From Oscillospiraceae bacterium (GTDB taxonomy: Bacteria; Bacillota; Clostridia; Oscillospirales; CAG-272), in NCBI GenBank assembly GCA_015063795.1, contig SVTL01000008.1, positions 1 through 64,000 of the forward strand: 64,000 nt of DNA, written 5' to 3'. Shown piece after piece: positions 35,186 through 44,340 of this stretch. The translations under genes were made by a program, and so were the position numbers. Every line of letters starts with the position of its first letter. The stretch's first letter is position 1. The notes under the pieces are model-generated. The model saw only the letters and a program-made list of their open reading frames with translations. It did no database searches and was not told the origin of the DNA.

Positions 35186-35779
35186 ATGACATCCCAAAAC
35201 AACAGACGTATGAAGACCGAAACGATGGTCCTCGGCGCGATCATGACCGCTCTGGTGATCGTGCTGCAGCTGCTGGCCACCTTCACCGCCTTCTTCGGTC
35301 CCTTTTCCACCGCCGTGGCGCTGATCCCCATCATTCTGGGCGCGGTCATGTGCGGCGCGGGCGTGGGCGCCTGGCTGGGCTTTGTGTTCGGCGTGGTCGT
35401 TCTCGCCAGCGGAGGCGCCGCCCTCTTCTGGGCCTTCGATATCCCCGGAACGGTCATCACCGTCCTTCTCAAGGGCAGCTGCTGCGGTCTGGCCGCGGGG
35501 CTGGTCTACCGTCTCTTTTTCAAGCTCAACCGCTATGCTGCCGTCGTCGCCGCCGCGGTCACTGCCCCTGTGGTCAACACCGGCATCTTCCTTCTCGGAA
35601 GCGCTGTCTTCTTCCTCGATGACGTGACCGAGATCGCCGCCGCCGCAGGAAGCGCCGAGACCGGAATGGCCGTCTTCTTCGGCTTCGCCTTCGCCAACTT
35701 CCTCATCGAGCTGCTGACCAATGTCCTGCTCTCCCCCGTCGTCATCCGCCTGCTCGACATCCGCAGAAAAAAAGCCTGA
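35186..35779 (+). CDS. ECF transporter S component, probably for pantothenate
   Basis: 197 residues, six spans, starting behind AAGGAGG. The N-terminal NRRMKTETMVLGAIMTALVIVLQLL and GAVMCGAGVGAWLGFVFGVVVL match ECF substrate-binding (S) subunits. The place next to coaX points to pantothenate (PanT-like), an inference from context. The shared ATPase/T-component module must lie elsewhere, as usual for group II ECF transporters. Confidence 0.85.
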   Translation: MTSQNNRRMKTETMVLGAIMTALVIVLQLLATFTAFFGPFSTAVALIPIILGAVMCGAGVGAWLGFVFGVVVLASGGAALFWAFDIPGTVITVLLKGSCCGLAAGLVYRLFFKLNRYAAVVAAAVTAPVVNTGIFLLGSAVFFLDDVTEIAAAAGSAETGMAVFFGFAFANFLIELLTNVLLSPVVIRLLDIRRKKA

Positions 35780-35840
35780 ATCAAAAAAACGACCGGAATC
35801 GGTCGTCTCCCAAATCACACAACATCCACGTGAGGTCCAT

Positions 35841-36407
35841 ATGAAAAAGATCATTGCACTTCTTCTTTGCTTTTGCATGACGATGCCCCTGATCGCTTGC
35901 AGCGAACCCGAAAAAGCCGAGGACACCCTGCAGCAGACCGCAACGGATGCCAACAGCATCAGCCAACCGGCCGAAGCTCCGGCAACCTCCGAAGCAGAGG
36001 AAAGCCGGACATCGGAAAAAGAAACCGAGAGCACGGAACCCGCTGCCCCCTCCGACGGCTTCGTTTCTGTCAATGTGACCATCGACGGCGTTCCGGAGGA
36101 ATGGAAAAAAGGGATCGGTCAGCAAACCGCGGCCATCCGTGACGATGCCTACATCGGAACCACCTACAAGGACACAGCCTCTGTCGTTTCCGGCTATTTC
36201 TTTTTTGTGGGAATCGAGGCGACCGAGGACGATTACATGAAGCTGCTGGACTATTTCGACAAGCTGACCTACACCGACCGCAGCCAACAGGAATTGCCCT
36301 ACGGTTACGAAACGGTTTACACCTGTGAGTGGGGAAACTGCCAGGTGAGACACAACAAAGAAGATGCCTCCGTCCACGTTTCCTGGCGGACATTCAAAAA
36401 CGCTTGA
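35841..36407 (+). CDS. Lipoprotein of unknown function
   Basis: 188 residues with a lipoprotein signal (LLLCFCMTMPLIACS), then a ~50-residue low-complexity Glu/Ser/Thr spacer and a ~115-residue C-terminal domain (FVSVNVTIDGVPEEWKKGIG, VSGYFFFVGIEATEDDYMKLLDYFDKL, VYTCEWGNCQVRH). It is probably anchored on the outer face of the membrane. A hairpin ACGACCGGAATCGGTCGT lies between it and the ECF gene. I do not recognise the family. Confidence 0.8.
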   Translation: MKKIIALLLCFCMTMPLIACSEPEKAEDTLQQTATDANSISQPAEAPATSEAEESRTSEKETESTEPAAPSDGFVSVNVTIDGVPEEWKKGIGQQTAAIRDDAYIGTTYKDTASVVSGYFFFVGIEATEDDYMKLLDYFDKLTYTDRSQQELPYGYETVYTCEWGNCQVRHNKEDASVHVSWRTFKNA

Positions 36408-36446
36408 TGAAAAGCCGCCGCTGAAACCATCCTGCAGCAACTGCAA

Positions 36447-36478
36447 AACCGCTTGCCAACAAAGCAAGCGGTTTTTTC
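36447..36478 (+). terminator. Terminator after the lipoprotein gene
   Basis: AACCGCTTGC and GCAAGCGGTT pair across a CAACAAA loop, followed by TTTT. Confidence 0.9.
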
Positions 36479-36488
36479 ATCCTTTTTC

Positions 36489-36625
36489 ATGAGCCGCAGG
36501 CTCAATTCATGGCAAAGCGCAATTCATGCGCGAAGCGCCCCGATTCCTTTTCGCTCGGCATTGACAATTCTGTTTGCAGCGGCGGGAGCAAGACGACCGC
36601 CCTGCGTCGTTCACGTCCGAGAAGC
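36489..36625 (+). repeat. Hairpin units plus a GGCGGGAGCAAGACGACCGCC element
   Basis: TGAGCCGCAGGCTCA, linkers AATTCATG and a GCGCGAAGCGC unit are followed (36577-36604) by an inverted-repeat element with GCGGCGGGAGCAAGACGACC. Its reverse complement occurs inside both copies of the 111-bp repeat at 62491-62712. No gene is seen between 36408 and 36631. Confidence 0.7.
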
Positions 36626-36631
36626 GTCAAT

Positions 36632-36838
36632 TCACTCGCCGTCAGGCGTACTTCCCTCCTCGGGCGGCGGAAGCTCGATCTCACCCTCCGCTTTTTCAAA
36701 TTTCCGAATGGCCTGCCGCACCAAAAACAGGATCTGCCCGTTGGCCGACCGCCCGTAATATTTCGAAATATAGTGCAGCTTATAATGCAATTCGGGATCG
36801 ATCTCAATTCCCAAATGCTTGTTTTTCTTGTTCCTCAT
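36632..36838 (-). CDS. Small ribbon-helix-helix (Arc-like) protein
   Basis: 68 residues from the ATG behind GGAG. KHLGIEIDPELHYKLHYISKYYGRSANGQILFLVRQAIRKFEK is read as one N-terminal strand plus two helices of an Arc/MetJ-type DNA-binding fold, followed by an acidic tail. Such proteins act as small repressors or antitoxins; no toxin gene lies beside it, so an orphan regulator is more likely. Confidence 0.75.
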   Translation of the reverse strand: MRNKKNKHLGIEIDPELHYKLHYISKYYGRSANGQILFLVRQAIRKFEKAEGEIELPPPEEGSTPDGE

Positions 36839-36866
36839 AGCCATCTCCGCAAAAAAATCTTATCAC

Positions 36867-36975
36867 ATTCGGCGAAGCCGAATATATCACGCCCACAAAG
36901 TGGGCATATCACGTTGGCGAAGCCAACATATCACATTCGGCGAAGCCGAATACATCACGCCGAACGAAGTGAGGC
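36867..36975 (+). repeat. Short-hairpin array 4
   Basis: Five units with 22-24 base spacing: ATTCGGCGAAGCCGAAT (36867), GCCCACAAAGTGGGC (36891), GTTGGCGAAGCCAAC (36913), ATTCGGCGAAGCCGAAT (36935), GCCGAACGAAGTGAGGC (36959). Linkers are ATATCAC. Confidence 0.9.
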
Positions 36976-36994
36976 ACACCGCCCCGTCCTACGG

Positions 36995-37999
36995 TCAGCG
37001 GATGGCCATGATGTCGGTGAGGACGATGTCCTTGGTCATATAGAAATCCTTATACTCCACATCGGCGGCATAGTCGGTGGAGAGATACTTCTTGTTGTCA
37101 TCGGCAAAGACGGTGACGATGTTGGCATTCTGCCCCTGATAGAGACCGGCCTTCACCGCGCCGAGGAAATTGGCACCCGAGGAAACGCCCACGCCGATGC
37201 CGAAGGTGGAGGCCAGCAGACGGGCCATGGCGATGGCGTCGCCGTCATCGACCGAGATGATGCCGTCCAGCGTATCCAGCTTGCACAGATCGGGGATGAA
37301 CTCATCGGAAATGCCGAAGATGCGGTGCGTGCCGCACTTTTTGCCCGTGGACAGGGTGGGCGAATTCATCGGCTCCAGCGGATAGACGCGGCAGGCGGGA
37401 TTGGCCTCACGCAGACGGCGGCCGATGCCCATGACCGTTCCGCCCGTGCCGACACCGGCCACGATACCGTCGGCCTTCAGCCCAAGCGACTCCATCTGAC
37501 GGACGATCTCAAGACCGGTGGTCAGATAATGGGCATTGGAATTCTCCTCGTTGGAGAACTGGCGGGGCAGATAGACTCCGCCGCCCGCGGCCAGCTCCTC
37601 GGTTTTTTGGATCGAGCCGAGGAAGCCCCCCTCCTCACGGGAGACCAGACGCACCTCCGCGCCAAAGCTCTTCATGATCTGGATCCGCTCTCTGGTCATC
37701 CAGTCGGGCATATAGATCACAACCTTGTGTCCCAGCGCCGAGCCGATGGCCGAAAAGCTGATGCCCGTGTTGCCGCTGGTGGCCTCGCTGATCAGGTCGC
37801 CCTGACGGATCTCGCCGCTTTCATACGCTTTTTTCAGAATGTGCATCGCCACGCGGTCCTTGATGCTGCCGCTGAGATTGAAATACTCCGCCTTGGCGTA
37901 CACGCGCCCGGGGCGCCCCTTATAGGTGTAAGAGATCGCCAGCAGGGGCGTGTTGCCGACCGCACCCTGCAGGCCCTTGAAAATTTTGTCCTTGTTCAT
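36995..37999 (-). CDS. Cysteine synthase (PLP-dependent)
   Basis: 334 residues. The PLP lysine lies in SGSIKDRVA, the substrate loop in TSGNTGIS and the phosphate-binding loop in GTGGTVMG. The second Ser-type PLP pyridine ligand and C-terminal VTVFADDNKKYLSTDY are as in CysK. It makes cysteine from O-acetylserine and sulfide; a cystathionine-beta-synthase-like role cannot be excluded. It is last in a run ybaK - hydrolase - this gene, with a 75-base gap. Confidence 0.9.
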   Translation of the reverse strand: MNKDKIFKGLQGAVGNTPLLAISYTYKGRPGRVYAKAEYFNLSGSIKDRVAMHILKKAYESGEIRQGDLISEATSGNTGISFSAIGSALGHKVVIYMPDWMTRERIQIMKSFGAEVRLVSREEGGFLGSIQKTEELAAGGGVYLPRQFSNEENSNAHYLTTGLEIVRQMESLGLKADGIVAGVGTGGTVMGIGRRLREANPACRVYPLEPMNSPTLSTGKKCGTHRIFGISDEFIPDLCKLDTLDGIISVDDGDAIAMARLLASTFGIGVGVSSGANFLGAVKAGLYQGQNANIVTVFADDNKKYLSTDYAADVEYKDFYMTKDIVLTDIMAIR

Positions 38000-38074
38000 A
38001 AAAATGATAACCCTTTCGTGTTGCAAAAAAAACAATCGATGCTGACAGTATATGCAAAACCGATGACAATCCAC

Positions 38075-39124
38075 TCATCGGTTCAGATGCTCAAAGAAGA
38101 ACTGCAAGCCCTCATCCGAATCGGACAGCTTGTGTCCGCCGTCATAGCAGCAGAAGCGGACCTTCTCCTCCGCATTCGCCGCCTGATAATAAGGAAGCAG
38201 CTTTTCAAACTCCCTCTCCGCCGAATCGGGGGCAAAGAAGCAGTCGGTTTTTCCCACCTCCACATACAGCGCGCGCGGACAGACCAAGGCTGCGGTCTCC
38301 GCATCGCCGAAGCGCTCGAACAGCCCGCCGTAGACCATCTCGATGCGCGGATAGCGGAAGCGGTCGTTGAAAAAGCAGGAGGAATAGACCGCCTTAATAC
38401 GCGTGTCGCAGGCGGCGGTCATCAGCGAAAAATAAGCGCCGTAGGAGATGCCGATCATGCCGATGCGCGTTTCATCGATGTAAGGCTGGGCGCAGAAGGT
38501 GTCCATACACCGCCGCAGGCAGACGATCTCCAGCGCATTGATCGACTGGCCGCCCATCCGCAGACGGGCATCGAACTCACAGCGGTCGATCTTCGGTCCG
38601 AACTCGCGCCCGTTCCACATCAGTGTCTGGGGAACAAAGACCGCCGCGCCGTACGGCAGGAGCCTTTTGACCATATGCGAATAAAAATTGGGCTGATAGA
38701 TATCGCTTGCCAGCTCGGGCGTTCCCTCAAAGCCGTGCATGGCGATGACCAGCGGGCTTTTCTTCCCCGCCGCAGCACCCTTCTGCACGCTTTTGGGCAG
38801 AAAGAGCAGACCGCAGAGCCCGATTCCCTCCCACGCTTCCACGCGCAGACGGAAGATGTCGGTGTCGGCATCGCCGTACAGATGCGTGAGGCGGTAGGGG
38901 CAGACGGCAGGCGTGTATTCATCCAGCGGATGGGAGAGCAAAGAGAGAAAGTCACGGCGATAGGATTCGCGGTCGGCGGTCATTTTCGCCGCGTCCACAT
39001 AGCCCGCCCGCTTTTGCTCGGCCTTCACGCGAAGCGTTTCGGCATAGGCAGACAGATCGTCGGCATATCCCTGTCGGAAGGGGCGCGCCTTGTCCCTCTG
39101 CTCGGTGTAGGTGTATTCGGTCAT
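38075..39124 (-). CDS. Alpha/beta hydrolase (dienelactone hydrolase / acetyl esterase-like)
   Basis: 349 residues starting behind AAAAGGAAG. The nucleophile elbow is GISYG, with a plausible acid in GKTDCFFAP and the His in DGGHKLS near the end. The N-terminal ~110 residues form an extra region before the fold. No signal peptide, so cytosolic. Family resemblance is to large dienelactone-hydrolase-like or acyl esterases; the substrate is unknown. Confidence 0.82.
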   Translation of the reverse strand: MTEYTYTEQRDKARPFRQGYADDLSAYAETLRVKAEQKRAGYVDAAKMTADRESYRRDFLSLLSHPLDEYTPAVCPYRLTHLYGDADTDIFRLRVEAWEGIGLCGLLFLPKSVQKGAAAGKKSPLVIAMHGFEGTPELASDIYQPNFYSHMVKRLLPYGAAVFVPQTLMWNGREFGPKIDRCEFDARLRMGGQSINALEIVCLRRCMDTFCAQPYIDETRIGMIGISYGAYFSLMTAACDTRIKAVYSSCFFNDRFRYPRIEMVYGGLFERFGDAETAALVCPRALYVEVGKTDCFFAPDSAEREFEKLLPYYQAANAEEKVRFCCYDGGHKLSDSDEGLQFFFEHLNR

Positions 39125-39229
39125 GGAAATTGCTTCCTTTTCGGCGTTTTGGAGTGGTTTTTGCGGTTGATGCTTGCGGTTTGTGCTTCGCAAACGGTTG
39201 CTTTGCGGGTTGCGGCTTTGAGACTGTGT

Positions 39230-39709
39230 TTATTCGCCGCTTTCGTTCTTGATCAGATCGGCATACTCAAAGCGGATCAGCTTTCCCAGATTCTCCGCGG
39301 ACGTTTCGATCTGCAGGCCGATGCGCCCGCCGCTGAAGCAGATGGTCTCATACGAGGAAGCGGTTTGGTGCAGGACGGTGCGGAAAAACTTCTTCATCCC
39401 GATGGGCGAGCAGCCGCCGTGGATGTATCCGGTCAGAGGCAGCAGCTCCTTGGATTTCACCATCTCCACCGCCTTTTCCCCCACCGTCTTCGCCGCCTTT
39501 TTCAGGTCCAGCTCCTCCTGCACGGGGATGACGAACACATAATGGCTTCCGCTTTTGCCCACGGTCACCAGCGTTTTGAACACGACCTCCAACGGCCGTC
39601 CGATGGCGTGCGCCACCTCAACACCGCTGACCACATTGTCATATTCATGCGTCTCATATCGGATCTTTTTTCCGTCCAAAAGACGCATGGCGTTTGTTTT
39701 GTCTGCCAT
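39230..39709 (-). CDS. ybaK: Cys-tRNA(Pro)/Cys-tRNA deacylase YbaK-type
   Basis: 159 residues. The core YbaK features are the catalytic Lys in VFKTLV, GGCSPIGMKK and the C-terminal SGGRIGLQIET. The enzyme removes Cys from mischarged tRNA(Pro) in trans. Together with the AlaX-type protein at the left it gives the window two trans-editing factors. A hairpin (GGCGGAAAAACCGCC) between it and the upstream 1009-residue gene probably ends the latter's transcript. Confidence 0.95.
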   Translation of the reverse strand: MADKTNAMRLLDGKKIRYETHEYDNVVSGVEVAHAIGRPLEVVFKTLVTVGKSGSHYVFVIPVQEELDLKKAAKTVGEKAVEMVKSKELLPLTGYIHGGCSPIGMKKFFRTVLHQTASSYETICFSGGRIGLQIETSAENLGKLIRFEYADLIKNESGE

Positions 39710-39766
39710 CGATAACCTCTTTTTCGGCGGTTTTTCCGCCGTTCGGGTGTTTTTTTGTTTGACTTG

Positions 39767-42700
39767 TTACTCCTCGCGCCGCCAGGTCCCCGAGCGGAGC
39801 ATCAGCAGGCTGAAGGTGAGAACGATGACCACGATCAGCGACCAGACCAGCAGCTTGTTGTCGGGGGAAAGGAAGGCATACTCTCCCTCCCCGGCGGCAG
39901 GGGTGAAGAAGGCGGTCAGTTCCTCGTCGGTCAGCGTCGGCGAGAGCAGGTCAAAGCTGCTCAGCACCGCCAGCGGCTCGCCCAAAGGAGCGCCGTCCGC
40001 CGCGCGAAGCTCAACGGTGATGCGGTCGATGGCCGAGGCGCGCTCAAAGCCGGACAGGTCACAGACGAAATCCGACCAATCGCCCACGCTCACACCGCCC
40101 TCGTAAGCGGCGATGTCCTTGCCCGCATGGAAGGAAACGCGCAGGATCGCGCGGTCGGTCTTTTCGGGGAGGGAGGCCACGCTGGCCTCAAAGGAAACGG
40201 CAGGCGCGCTTGACAGATCCAGAGGCGAGGAGAGAAGGACCTGTATGCTGCCCGGTCCGGAGGGAGTGAAGATCAGAAGCTCCTCTTTGCCCAGCAGATC
40301 CTGTCCGCCCTCTATTGAGAGAATGCTCTCACCGGCGGCAAACCCATCGGTATCGGCGGCAAAATCGAAGAGGCGGAAGCGCCCGGTCACGTCAAAGGCG
40401 GGATAGGATAGTGCGCTCTGCTCGGTGAACAGACGGCTTCGCAAAAGCGGGAAGGCTTCGGCGGCCTCCTTGCCGAGGTAAGGTGTCAGCACCTCGCTTG
40501 CCTTCAGCGTATCCAGATACAGCGCGGCGGAGGCATTCAGCGAACGGCTGTCGGTGATGAAATAGAGAAGCGCATCGGCCGAGGCAAACACGCCGTAGGA
40601 TTCAATGTACCGCTTGGTGGACTCCTCCTCGGGGAAGGGCGCGGTGTTGACCGTATGCTCATCGACGATCAGCGTCCGCTCAAAGGGCAGAAGCGCATCG
40701 CGGAAGGCCTCATAGCCCTCGTTGTCACGGATGGCGAACGGATCGGAGCAGATGCCCCACGCAAAGGGAGTGGAGGCGTTTGTCAGCCCCTCCAGATAAG
40801 AGAGCAGCGTGAGCGAATCGGCATACATCAGCGTTCCCGCAGGGGAGAAGGAGAACACATCGCCCGACACCGAGGCAAACACCGCCTCCGACAGTCCGCG
40901 GCTCTCGCAGGAGATCCAGAGCAGCCGCAGCGCCGAGGCATACGCCGACGCAAAGACATCGATGCCGCTGCGCCCCACGCTGTAACGGCTGCCCCAGTCG
41001 TTGACGCAGTCGCCCAGCACATAGCGCCCGATCAGCCCCTGCCCGCTTCCGTTGTATCGGGTGAGCAGGAAGTCGCAGATGGCGCGGAAATAGACAAGTC
41101 CGTTTTCATCGGCGGTGTTGAAAGCGCCGTATGCACCCGAAACCGAAGACGGATGAAGCAGCAGGCGGTCGATGCGCTCGTCCCCCGCGCTTTTGACGGT
41201 CAGACGGGCCACCGCCTCACAGCCGATGCCGTCATAGCTCTTCACCAGACGGTCCAGCTCCTCCACATAGGCTTCGGAAAAATACACATTCTCGCCGTCC
41301 ACACTCACACTGTACCGCGAAGCGCCGAGGGTGATCAGCTTTTCGCACTCGACGGCAAAGGAGACCGCCGACGCCCCGAAGGCGATCAGCTCGCTGCGCG
41401 TGCGGGAGGAAAAGCCCTTGGGCGTGGTGTCGGGACGGACAACGGTGCTCTCCGCCAGCACCGAGGGATTGGAGATATACTTGGCGTTGTCGATCAGCGT
41501 CAGACGGCGTCCGTCGCTGTACGCCACAAGAAACTTGGAAAACAAACGGCTTCGCCCGCTTGCATCGTACAAGGGAAAGCGGAAGGTGAACTCCTCGGAC
41601 AGCTCGGAAACGGCCAGCGGCACATAGGTCAGCAGGGGGGAGGTGGATTCGTCCTCATACGCCGCCAGCTCATACAGCATCAGCGAGCCGCCCTCAAACG
41701 CCGTCAGGTCCAGCCGTCCGCTCAGCACCACGTCCTCCTTGGAGGTGGAGATCAGACAGGAGCTGACCTGCCCTGCCTCGCTGACGATGGGAGTGAACAC
41801 CGACAGGGGCGCGAAGGAATAGAGCGTCACCTGCCCTTTCAGATTCTCGCCGTGAAAGACCACGCGGATCTCGTCGACGGTCTCATTCGGCAGCTCAAAC
41901 ACCGCCGAGCGGATGGTGTCGCCGTAAAGCGTGCAGTCCACCCTGCGGTCGCGGGAAAAGACGGGGGAGGCGGTGGTGGAATAATAGACCTCAATGCTCT
42001 CGGGCTCAAGGTCGGTGGAAAAGGACAGCCGGTTCTTGCGCGAGGAGGACAAAAAGCCGACGGTCTGAACATAGGGATCGCTTCCGTCCAGCGTGAAGGT
42101 ATAGCCGTCATCGCCCTTGACCGCCTCGCCCCCCGCAGACACGGAAAAGGAATCGGCAAGGAAGTTCAGCGAGGAGAGCAGGTCCTCCGAATAGGACAGC
42201 GCCAGCGAATCCAGCGAAAAGATGAAGTTGACAAGAGGCTGCTCGCCCCCGTTCTGAAAGAGGATGCGAACGCCGCGGATGGCCGTATCGCCCGTCAGCT
42301 CCGACAGGTCGGCGATGAGCGTGTTGCCCACGCCGGGTGTCAGAAAGGTGTTGTATTCCCATTCGCCCCCATCGGTGAGAAGCGTCATCCGAACAGGGAT
42401 CAGCGTATTCCCCGCCGACTGGCAGGAGGCATAGCAGAACAGCGAATCGAATTCCGACAGATCGGCGTGGATATCCAGCTCCTTTTCCACAAAGCACCAT
42501 TCTCCGCTCTGCAGGAAGGGCACCACGCCCATGGCCATGCCCCGTCCGCTGACCGGCAGATAGGGCGGGAAATCGGTTTGGGAGACCGCAGACAGCGAGA
42601 CGACATTGGAGGAGGTGGTCAGCGAACCGGTGTTCTCAAAATCCTCCAGAAGAAAATCGGCATACCGCGGCAGAAGCGACGGATCGGTTGCCTCTAAGCT

Positions 42701-42796
42701 ATGGGCATTCAGCGCCGACACGCACACGCTTCCCAGCAGCCCCAGCAGAAGCAGCACCGGCATCACGATGAGCATTCTCTTTTTCACGTCTCTCAC
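39767..42796 (-). CDS. Large exported protein with C-terminal anchor, DUF5722-like central part
   Basis: 1009 residues, with a GTG start behind AGGAG. It has an N-terminal signal/anchor (MLIVMPVLLLLGLLGSVCVSA, about 8-28) and a C-terminal membrane helix (LLVWSLIVVIVLTFSLLML) with a short basic cytosolic end. Two or three beta-sandwich-like regions frame a central ~350 residues (from about 440). There, KGFSSRTRSELIAFGASAV, VDGENVYFSEAYVEELDRLVKSYDG and WGSRYSVGRSGIDVFASAYASAL resemble DUF5722, a barrel-like domain. This suggests a cell-surface carbohydrate-related protein; no catalytic residues could be assigned. Confidence 0.7.
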   Translation of the reverse strand: MRDVKKRMLIVMPVLLLLGLLGSVCVSALNAHSLEATDPSLLPRYADFLLEDFENTGSLTTSSNVVSLSAVSQTDFPPYLPVSGRGMAMGVVPFLQSGEWCFVEKELDIHADLSEFDSLFCYASCQSAGNTLIPVRMTLLTDGGEWEYNTFLTPGVGNTLIADLSELTGDTAIRGVRILFQNGGEQPLVNFIFSLDSLALSYSEDLLSSLNFLADSFSVSAGGEAVKGDDGYTFTLDGSDPYVQTVGFLSSSRKNRLSFSTDLEPESIEVYYSTTASPVFSRDRRVDCTLYGDTIRSAVFELPNETVDEIRVVFHGENLKGQVTLYSFAPLSVFTPIVSEAGQVSSCLISTSKEDVVLSGRLDLTAFEGGSLMLYELAAYEDESTSPLLTYVPLAVSELSEEFTFRFPLYDASGRSRLFSKFLVAYSDGRRLTLIDNAKYISNPSVLAESTVVRPDTTPKGFSSRTRSELIAFGASAVSFAVECEKLITLGASRYSVSVDGENVYFSEAYVEELDRLVKSYDGIGCEAVARLTVKSAGDERIDRLLLHPSSVSGAYGAFNTADENGLVYFRAICDFLLTRYNGSGQGLIGRYVLGDCVNDWGSRYSVGRSGIDVFASAYASALRLLWISCESRGLSEAVFASVSGDVFSFSPAGTLMYADSLTLLSYLEGLTNASTPFAWGICSDPFAIRDNEGYEAFRDALLPFERTLIVDEHTVNTAPFPEEESTKRYIESYGVFASADALLYFITDSRSLNASAALYLDTLKASEVLTPYLGKEAAEAFPLLRSRLFTEQSALSYPAFDVTGRFRLFDFAADTDGFAAGESILSIEGGQDLLGKEELLIFTPSGPGSIQVLLSSPLDLSSAPAVSFEASVASLPEKTDRAILRVSFHAGKDIAAYEGGVSVGDWSDFVCDLSGFERASAIDRITVELRAADGAPLGEPLAVLSSFDLLSPTLTDEELTAFFTPAAGEGEYAFLSPDNKLLVWSLIVVIVLTFSLLMLRSGTWRREE

Positions 42797-42842
42797 GTCC
42801 TTTCTCCTCGGCCTCCCGTTTGGTTTTCATCGGTATTCTATC

Positions 42843-42871
42843 ATTATACCATACCGATCCCGCTCTGTCAA
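42843..42871 (-). promoter_or_regulatory. Sigma-A promoter of the 1009-residue gene
   Basis: Minus strand: TTGACA (42871-42866), 17-base spacer, TATAAT (42848-42843); perfect consensus. Confidence 0.9.
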
Positions 42872-42899
42872 ACAATTTCAAGCAATTTTCCAAAAAGGA

Positions 42900-42928
42900 A
42901 TGACAAAAGCGAAAAGATGTGGTAAAAT
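42900..42928 (+). promoter_or_regulatory. Sigma-A promoter of the RlmL-like gene
   Basis: ATGACA (42900-42905), 17-base spacer, TAAAAT (42923-42928), divergent from the promoter at 42843-42871. Confidence 0.75.
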
Positions 42929-42984
42929 AGGAAAAGAGCGGGCGGAAACACGCCCGTAATGCCACCGAAAGCGGGGATTTTTCC

Positions 42985-44106
42985 ATGGAATCGATCGAAT
43001 ACGTTGCCACCTGTCTCTTTGGGCTGGAAAAATTTGTGGGAGAGGAGATCGAGGAGCTGGGGTATGAAAAGACCGAGGTCATCGACGGGCGCGTCTCCTT
43101 CAAGGGCGGCATCGACGCCATCGCCCGCTGCAACATCGGTCTGCGAACCGCCGAGCGTCTCTATCTGAAAATGGGCTCCTTCCCCGCCCGTACCTTCGAC
43201 GAGCTGTTTGAAAACACCAAAGCCCTCCCTTGGGAAAACTGGATCGGGCAGGACGACGCCTTCCCCGTCAGCGGCCACTCCATCAAATCGGCGCTCTTCA
43301 GCCTGCCCGACTGTCAGAGCATCGTGAAAAAGGCCATCGTGGACCGCCTCTCCGCCGAATACGGCATCCGCTGGTTCAATGAGGAGGGCGCGAAAATGAA
43401 GGTGGAATTTTTCATCCTCAACGACAAAGCCACGCTGATGATCGACACCTCGGGCGTTCCGCTTCACAAGCGCGGATACCGTCCCGCTGCCGGCGCCGCC
43501 CCTCTGCGCGAAACGCTGGCCGCCGCGATGGTCAAGCTCTCCCGTCCGCGGGAAAACGTGCTGTTATGGGATCCCTTCTGCGGCTCGGGCACCATCGCCA
43601 TCGAGGCCGCCTGTCTGATGACCGGCACCTCCCCCGGTGTGGGAAGGCGATATGCCGCCGAGGACTTTTTCGACGTGCCCGAGTCGGTGTGGGTGCGTGC
43701 CCGCGAGGAGGCTCTCGACCGCGTTCACAAAACCGAGTTTGAAGCCTTCGCCAGCGACATCGATCCGCAGATGGTGGAGATGGCAAAAGCAAACGTCTCC
43801 CGCGCGGGGATGGACAAGGTGGTCAAATGCTTCGTCAAGGATGCACTCACCATCGAAAAATCCGACCGCCGCGGCACCATCGTCTGCAATCCGCCCTACG
43901 GCGAGCGTCTGATGACGCCGATCGAGGTCTCGCGTCTCTACCGCGGCATGGGCAGGACCTTCTCTTCCCTCGCCCCTTGGCAGATCTACATCCTCTCCTC
44001 CGCCGACGACTTCGAGCATCTCTACGGTCAAAAGGCCGACAAGGTCAAGCGGATGTACAACGGCATGATCAAGTGCGGTCTGTTCCAGTATTTCAAGCAG
44101 AAATAA
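42985..44106 (+). CDS. THUMP-domain rRNA (guanine-N2) methyltransferase, RlmL N-half type
   Basis: 373 residues: a THUMP RNA-binding domain at the N-terminus (ERLYLKMGSF, SIKSALFSLPDCQSIVKKAI), then a Rossmann methyltransferase with LLWDPFCGSGTIAIEAA and the catalytic NPPYGERL. It corresponds to the m2G2445-forming half of E. coli RlmL, as is usual in Firmicutes (YpsC). It is transcribed from its own promoter and followed by repeats. Confidence 0.93.
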   Translation: MESIEYVATCLFGLEKFVGEEIEELGYEKTEVIDGRVSFKGGIDAIARCNIGLRTAERLYLKMGSFPARTFDELFENTKALPWENWIGQDDAFPVSGHSIKSALFSLPDCQSIVKKAIVDRLSAEYGIRWFNEEGAKMKVEFFILNDKATLMIDTSGVPLHKRGYRPAAGAAPLRETLAAAMVKLSRPRENVLLWDPFCGSGTIAIEAACLMTGTSPGVGRRYAAEDFFDVPESVWVRAREEALDRVHKTEFEAFASDIDPQMVEMAKANVSRAGMDKVVKCFVKDALTIEKSDRRGTIVCNPPYGERLMTPIEVSRLYRGMGRTFSSLAPWQIYILSSADDFEHLYGQKADKVKRMYNGMIKCGLFQYFKQK

Positions 44107-44126
44107 AACGGCGCAAAGCGCCTTTT

Positions 44127-44206
44127 GAACGTTTTTGAAGATTGTAAAGAAACTTTTTTCAAAAAGTTTCTTTACCGGGGGTGCGGGGGAAGCCCCCCGT
44201 CGCCGG
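44127..44206. repeat. Intergenic palindromic element, family B, copy 2 (intact)
   Basis: GAACGTTTTTGAAGATT, then a perfect 32-base palindrome (44144-44175; arms GTAAAGAAACTTTTT and AAAAAGTTTCTTTAC), then CCGGGGGTGCGGGGGAAGC. This is the best-preserved copy. The 44107-44671 gap has no gene. Confidence 0.85.
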
Positions 44207-44340
44207 CGTTTCTTTTTAGCGTATGCGAAGCATGCGCTGGCTTAGCTTTTTCTTTTCGCCTTCTGTCTGAAAAGAAAAAGCGTCTAACGATAACCGATAA
44301 ATCAAAAAGCGGCGCAAAGCGCCGCGGATGGGCATGAACT

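Noticed and set aside
36632..36838. Toxin-antitoxin pair
   Set aside because: The ribbon-helix-helix protein could be an antitoxin, but neither side has a small toxin-like gene.
36509..39715. Very long plus-strand open frame (>1000 codons) antisense to cysteine synthase, hydrolase and ybaK; similar ones antisense to gatB, aspS, the ABC permease and the phage genes
   Set aside because: They mirror well-supported genes on the other strand, have no RBS or recognisable motifs, and arise from the G/C-rich third positions of the real genes.
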